Source of the DNA: Cryomorphaceae bacterium
Lineage (GTDB): Bacteria > Bacteroidota > Bacteroidia > Flavobacteriales_D > Crocinitomicaceae
NCBI GenBank assembly: GCA_027485365.1
Contig: JAIXRD010000273.1
Coordinates: forward strand, 1-11,441
Direction: 5' to 3'
DNA length: 11,441 bases
The position numbers were made by a program, and so were the translations under genes. The notes under the pieces are model-generated. The model had not been told where the DNA came from. It worked only from the letters and a program-made list of their open reading frames with translations, and did no database searches. Of the stretch, positions 8,353-11,441 are shown one piece after another; the first letter of the stretch is position 1, and every line of letters begins with the position of its first letter.

Positions 8353-9380
8353 CCTATTTTTGATCGCTTAAATAACGAAGACTTAGTAAAGGAATAAGAT
8401 AAGGAAAACTCTATTGAACTGCGATATGCCCTGCTAATTTTTGCCAATTCAAGGTCGTAGTTCATTCCCAATTGAAACCCTCCTAAATCTACAACAAATA
8501 CCGGGGAAAGTGTGCCCGTGGAACTCATATATAAACCCGCACTAAAAAAGGTGTCATTTTTTATTCGTGTAATCGAAGCACTCTGTTTTAATACTGCCTT
8601 TAAGAGCATACCGTATCTGCCAACATAGTGTTTTCCTTGCAACATTTGTATCGTTTTAAACTCTAGCGCCAACCCATATCCCATATTAAATTCAGTTTCC
8701 AAATGTCCCCCAACTTTCACATGAAGCCGATCATAAGTGATTTCGTTATATCTTAATTTTGGTCGAGATACATGTTGTGCGAATACCCCAACATTTACAT
8801 AACGCTGTTGCGTCTGAGCCACACGGTTACCTTTGGTTGAGAACGTATAAGATAGCCCTGCCCCAGCATCAATGTAGCTAAATCTTGCGATTTGATTCGG
8901 TTCATTCGAGGGAATAGTTGGGTCGAAGGTACTTCCATTCCATTGGGAATAGAACAACAAATTCGAAAGGTCACCACTTCGAGTACTTACCGATGTTTGA
9001 ATACCCGCTGAAAATTTTGATCGTTTCGATGTTACTAAATGACCACTCAAGGTTGCGCCAACGGAATTACTTCCAAAACGCGAATCACCCCCCACATCCC
9101 GGTTAAAATGGAGTCCCATTCCAGCGTAGGATTTATTGTCAAGGTTATTTTTTCCAAATGTAAATTCAGCAGTTGCTAAGGAGGTCATAAACCGTGTTCC
9201 TGCCCCAATCCATTGATTTCGATTTTGCATTGAAAATCGCTCGAATCCATCAAAGTTACCTGCTGCGGAAGGATTCAACAAGAGCATTGCGCGATCGTAC
9301 TGGGTGAACTGATAATCTTGCGCAGTTACCTTAAGAGCAAAGAGCGCAATAATTACTATGAACCGACTAATCTTGTGCAT
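8349..9380 (-). CDS. Type IX secretion PorP/SprF family outer-membrane protein
   Basis: 343 residues. A signal peptide is visible: basic start, hydrophobic core and an A-Q cut site after residue 20. The mature start QDYQFTQYDRAMLLLNPSAAG is the hallmark of the PorP/SprF family, followed by the typical NRNQW at 53-57. The rest alternates short amphipathic strands and turns as expected for an outer-membrane beta-barrel, ending near IEFSLSYSF. SprF-like proteins are known to be needed for secretion and surface attachment of the type B CTD cargo encoded beside them. The PorP paralogue at the core of the machine instead binds PorE. The gene starts one base after the stop of the CotH-like cargo (TAA-C-ATG), so translation is probably coupled and this is most likely a cargo-specific SprF-like partner, not core PorP. 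Its stop overlaps the GH3 stop by four bases. Confidence 0.92.
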   Translation of the reverse strand: MHKISRFIVIIALFALKVTAQDYQFTQYDRAMLLLNPSAAGNFDGFERFSMQNRNQWIGAGTRFMTSLATAEFTFGKNNLDNKSYAGMGLHFNRDVGGDSRFGSNSVGATLSGHLVTSKRSKFSAGIQTSVSTRSGDLSNLLFYSQWNGSTFDPTIPSNEPNQIARFSYIDAGAGLSYTFSTKGNRVAQTQQRYVNVGVFAQHVSRPKLRYNEITYDRLHVKVGGHLETEFNMGYGLALEFKTIQMLQGKHYVGRYGMLLKAVLKQSASITRIKNDTFFSAGLYMSSTGTLSPVFVVDLGGFQLGMNYDLELAKISRAYRSSIEFSLSYSFTKSSLFKRSKIG

Positions 9381-9381
9381 G

Positions 9382-11441
9382 TTAACGAATTAACGTGATG
9401 TTTCCGGAAAACACTTTTTTCTCCCCAGTAACAAAAAGTACATCAGCCATGTAGGCATAGACCCCCGTATTACACGGTAGGCCCTTGTAGGTTCCGTCCC
9501 ATTTTAATGTTTTACTTGAGGATTCAAACATCACATTACCCCATCGGTCATAAATGTAAAACACGAATTCTTTAATGTCTTTACCAACAATTATCGAATA
9601 CTGTTCATTTAAGTTATCACCTAATCCATCAGGTGAAAATGCCGTAGGGAAATGTATGCCCACTGAGCAGTCTGGAGAACTGTCATCAGGGTCGCAAGGA
9701 TCCAAGGGATTACTTGCCATATTAACTTCTTGTCCATCCGTAAAGCCGTCTCCATCCGTATCGGGATTTGATGAGTTTGTGCCATAAACACCCTCTTGTG
9801 CATCCGTTAATCCATCTCCATCGGTATCAATTTGACATCCAGGAAGCGTGTCATCGGGATCACATGGATTCAATGGATCTGAACCTCCGGAAACTTCGGC
9901 GCCATCTGTTAATCCATCTCCATCGGTATCAGGATTTGTAGGACTTGTTCCAGCGCTTATTTCTTCTGAATTCGTTAGTCCATCGTTGTCTTGATCGCAC
10001 GGACCTGCGTTCGGATTTGGGATGCACGGGTCATTGATATCAGGGTCCACTTCATTCAAAACTCCATCACCATCAATATCCGGCGATTGAATTACAAAGA
10101 CAGCAACCACTGTATTCGGGCCGTTCAGCGTTATAAAATTCGTTGGAATATTGGTAGCAAGCCCCATTGCGCCTGAAGCCACAGTCCAATGACTAAACAC
10201 CCAGCCAGCATTTGCATTGGCCTCTAGGTTGGTTTGTATTCCTCCAAAATATGAGGTCGACCACGGATACTGTGGAGGGTTTATTGAATTCACCTGGAGT
10301 GTGCCTGCTCCTGCAGGGGAAACATCAAAGGTTACGGGATAAGGTCCACTTAACTGATAGCAATCGATAAGTCCTTGCTCCAAGGCGACACAACGCTGGT
10401 TGATAAAATTACGCAGTTGATTCACGCTGGCTTGCCAGCCGTTATAACTCCCGCCCCATTTTGTGCATTGTGCTGTCATTTCAGGGTCAATTTCATTGAC
10501 CATACTATCCAACAGGGAGATCATACTGGCGCAACTGAAAGACGTGTTGATTAAATCCGCATACCGAGTGATATAATATTGTTCCACCTCCGGATTCTCA
10601 TTAATCAGCTTATCCAAAATATCCGTATGTCCCTGTCCCCCGGGATTTGGTAAGTTTTCTGCATTGCATGGATCTGCGTTTGCGCTGGCGTCGGGGATTC
10701 CCGTATAGTTGATGTAATGTCCAAAGGTGGCATCCATATCCCACAAGGCATATCGCCATTTCGTTTTATCCCCTGCAGTATCTAGGCCTCGCCACCAAGA
10801 GGTGTTCCAATTCAACCAATCTTGATTTACCGTGTAGGAATTAATCATGAAGTAATCAGCTAGGGATTTCCAATTGAGCAGGGAATCAACGTAATTAAAA
10901 TTGGCTGGATTCCCCATATTATTATTGAGAATAAAGGAAGTTAAGGCATTCCAACTTGGTTGCGCATTTGGCGAACCATATTCCTCCCAAGTACCTCCCC
11001 ATGTTTTCAGAAAATAAAGATTGTATTTGTTTTGATTTGAGTAGTATTCCGTATAATCATGGTCATCTACCTTTTCGCGTATCTCATAAACGCCCCAGTA
11101 CTCTCCATTCAAATAAACTACCGCAGGACGCCAAGTACGTTCATCTAATTTCATATCTGCACGAATGGACAAGGTATGTATAAATGCGTCGCGAATATGG
11201 GCTCCATTCTCGAAGGGATAATTATCACTTGCACCTGGTTTTAGCATAACGCGTTGAAATTTGGTGCGCGATTTTTCCGGGAAAATCTGATGTTCTAAAT
11301 CGCCATTGTATCCATATTGATCTCGGCAGATATAATCGAATCCTCGTTGGTTATAGGCCCATGAATCGTTTCCATGTTTATTAAAATCTCCTTGACCCTC
11401 ATCAATAAAGGCGCCATTATCCTCAAAAAGCTCAAACGAAC
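9382..11441 (-). CDS. Secreted CotH-kinase-like protein with TSP type 3 repeats and type IX (type B) CTD, partial (5' end off window)
   Basis: The frame is open to the right edge, so the N-terminus and any signal peptide are missing; 685 residues are visible. Residues about 1-360 are a CotH-like atypical kinase domain. Signs are QRGFDYICRDQYGYNG, KFQRVMLKPGASDN, YLNGEYWGVYEIREKVD, a D-W-x-x-N motif (D207, N212) and WDMDATFG (D234, D236), which resemble the catalytic and metal-binding acids of bacterial CotH. Residues about 366-450 look like an InlB-B/bacterial-repeat domain (GWVFSHWTV...VVAVFV). Residues 453-590 are calcium-binding thrombospondin type 3 repeats rich in DTDGDGLTD. The last 90 residues are a CHU_C gliding-type CTD (FPTAFSPDGLGDN, YDRWGNVMF, WDGTYKG, GVYAY), the type IX secretion signal. 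The protein should be exported and held on the cell surface or released. The substrate is unknown. An ATG at 11247 is internal, not the start. Confidence 0.9.
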   Translation of the reverse strand, partial: SFELFEDNGAFIDEGQGDFNKHGNDSWAYNQRGFDYICRDQYGYNGDLEHQIFPEKSRTKFQRVMLKPGASDNYPFENGAHIRDAFIHTLSIRADMKLDERTWRPAVVYLNGEYWGVYEIREKVDDHDYTEYYSNQNKYNLYFLKTWGGTWEEYGSPNAQPSWNALTSFILNNNMGNPANFNYVDSLLNWKSLADYFMINSYTVNQDWLNWNTSWWRGLDTAGDKTKWRYALWDMDATFGHYINYTGIPDASANADPCNAENLPNPGGQGHTDILDKLINENPEVEQYYITRYADLINTSFSCASMISLLDSMVNEIDPEMTAQCTKWGGSYNGWQASVNQLRNFINQRCVALEQGLIDCYQLSGPYPVTFDVSPAGAGTLQVNSINPPQYPWSTSYFGGIQTNLEANANAGWVFSHWTVASGAMGLATNIPTNFITLNGPNTVVAVFVIQSPDIDGDGVLNEVDPDINDPCIPNPNAGPCDQDNDGLTNSEEISAGTSPTNPDTDGDGLTDGAEVSGGSDPLNPCDPDDTLPGCQIDTDGDGLTDAQEGVYGTNSSNPDTDGDGFTDGQEVNMASNPLDPCDPDDSSPDCSVGIHFPTAFSPDGLGDNLNEQYSIIVGKDIKEFVFYIYDRWGNVMFESSSKTLKWDGTYKGLPCNTGVYAYMADVLFVTGEKKVFSGNITLIR
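9661..9996 (-). repeat. Two tandem 168-bp units encoding TSP type 3 modules
   Basis: Bases 9829-9996 and 9661-9828 encode two 56-residue copies, each built as D-x-D-x-DG-L-T-x-x-E, then NPDTDGDG(L/F)TDG-x-EV, then NP(L/P)xPCDPDD-like, x-x-P-x-C. At the DNA level the stretch CCATCTCCATCGGTATCA (plus strand) occurs at both ends of the first copy, near 9812 and 9915, with a variant near 9748. The units keep the reading frame. The paired cysteines in each copy (PCDPDD..P.C) probably form disulfides outside the cell. The Asp-rich loops bind calcium in the known family. Confidence 0.8.

Noticed and set aside
11245..11247. ATG at 11247 as the start of the CotH-like protein
   Set aside because: The frame stays open for 64 more codons to the window edge, and those residues are typical of the CotH domain (RGFDYICRDQYGYNG), so the real start is outside.

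Overview
The window most likely comes from a member of the Bacteroidota (Flavobacteriales or a close relative). Three independent signs support this. It contains a type IX secretion pair: a PorP/SprF-like outer-membrane protein and a large cargo with a gliding-motility-type (CHU_C, type B) C-terminal domain. It has a promoter of the Bacteroidota form TTG-N17-TAnnTTTG. It lacks strong Shine-Dalgarno sequences before its genes. There are seven protein-coding genes and no RNA gene, CRISPR array, insertion sequence or phage gene that I can support. Coding density is very high, and the longest stretch without a gene is about 107 bases.

Left part (1 to 6715, all minus strand, read right to left): a double universal stress protein, class I fructose-1,6-bisphosphatase (fbp), transcription-repair coupling factor (mfd), and a PaaZ-type ring-opening aldehyde dehydrogenase cut by the left window edge. 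Spacings are 5, about 42 and 53 bases and no hairpin terminator is visible between them, so they may form one transcription unit. They do not form one pathway: the genes cover stress response, gluconeogenesis, DNA repair and aromatic (phenylacetyl-CoA) breakdown.

Middle (6716 to 6822): a compact divergent promoter region. Two identical TAACTTTG boxes face outwards as an 8-bp inverted repeat, one firing left to the stress protein gene and one right to a GH3-family adenylating enzyme (6823 to 8352, plus strand). The physiological substrate of the GH3 enzyme cannot be told from sequence.

Right part (8349 to 11441, minus strand): a secreted CotH-kinase-like protein with calcium-binding thrombospondin type 3 repeats and a type B CTD, whose N-terminus lies beyond the right edge. 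One base after its stop codon comes the PorP/SprF-like partner. From what is known of SprB/SprF in Flavobacterium, the PorP/SprF protein probably guides this particular cargo through the type IX machinery. The GH3 and porP genes converge and overlap by four bases at their stop codons.

Most of the window is ordinary core genome. The parts most worth a second look are the CotH cargo with its dedicated partner, the GH3 enzyme, and the symmetric divergent promoter.
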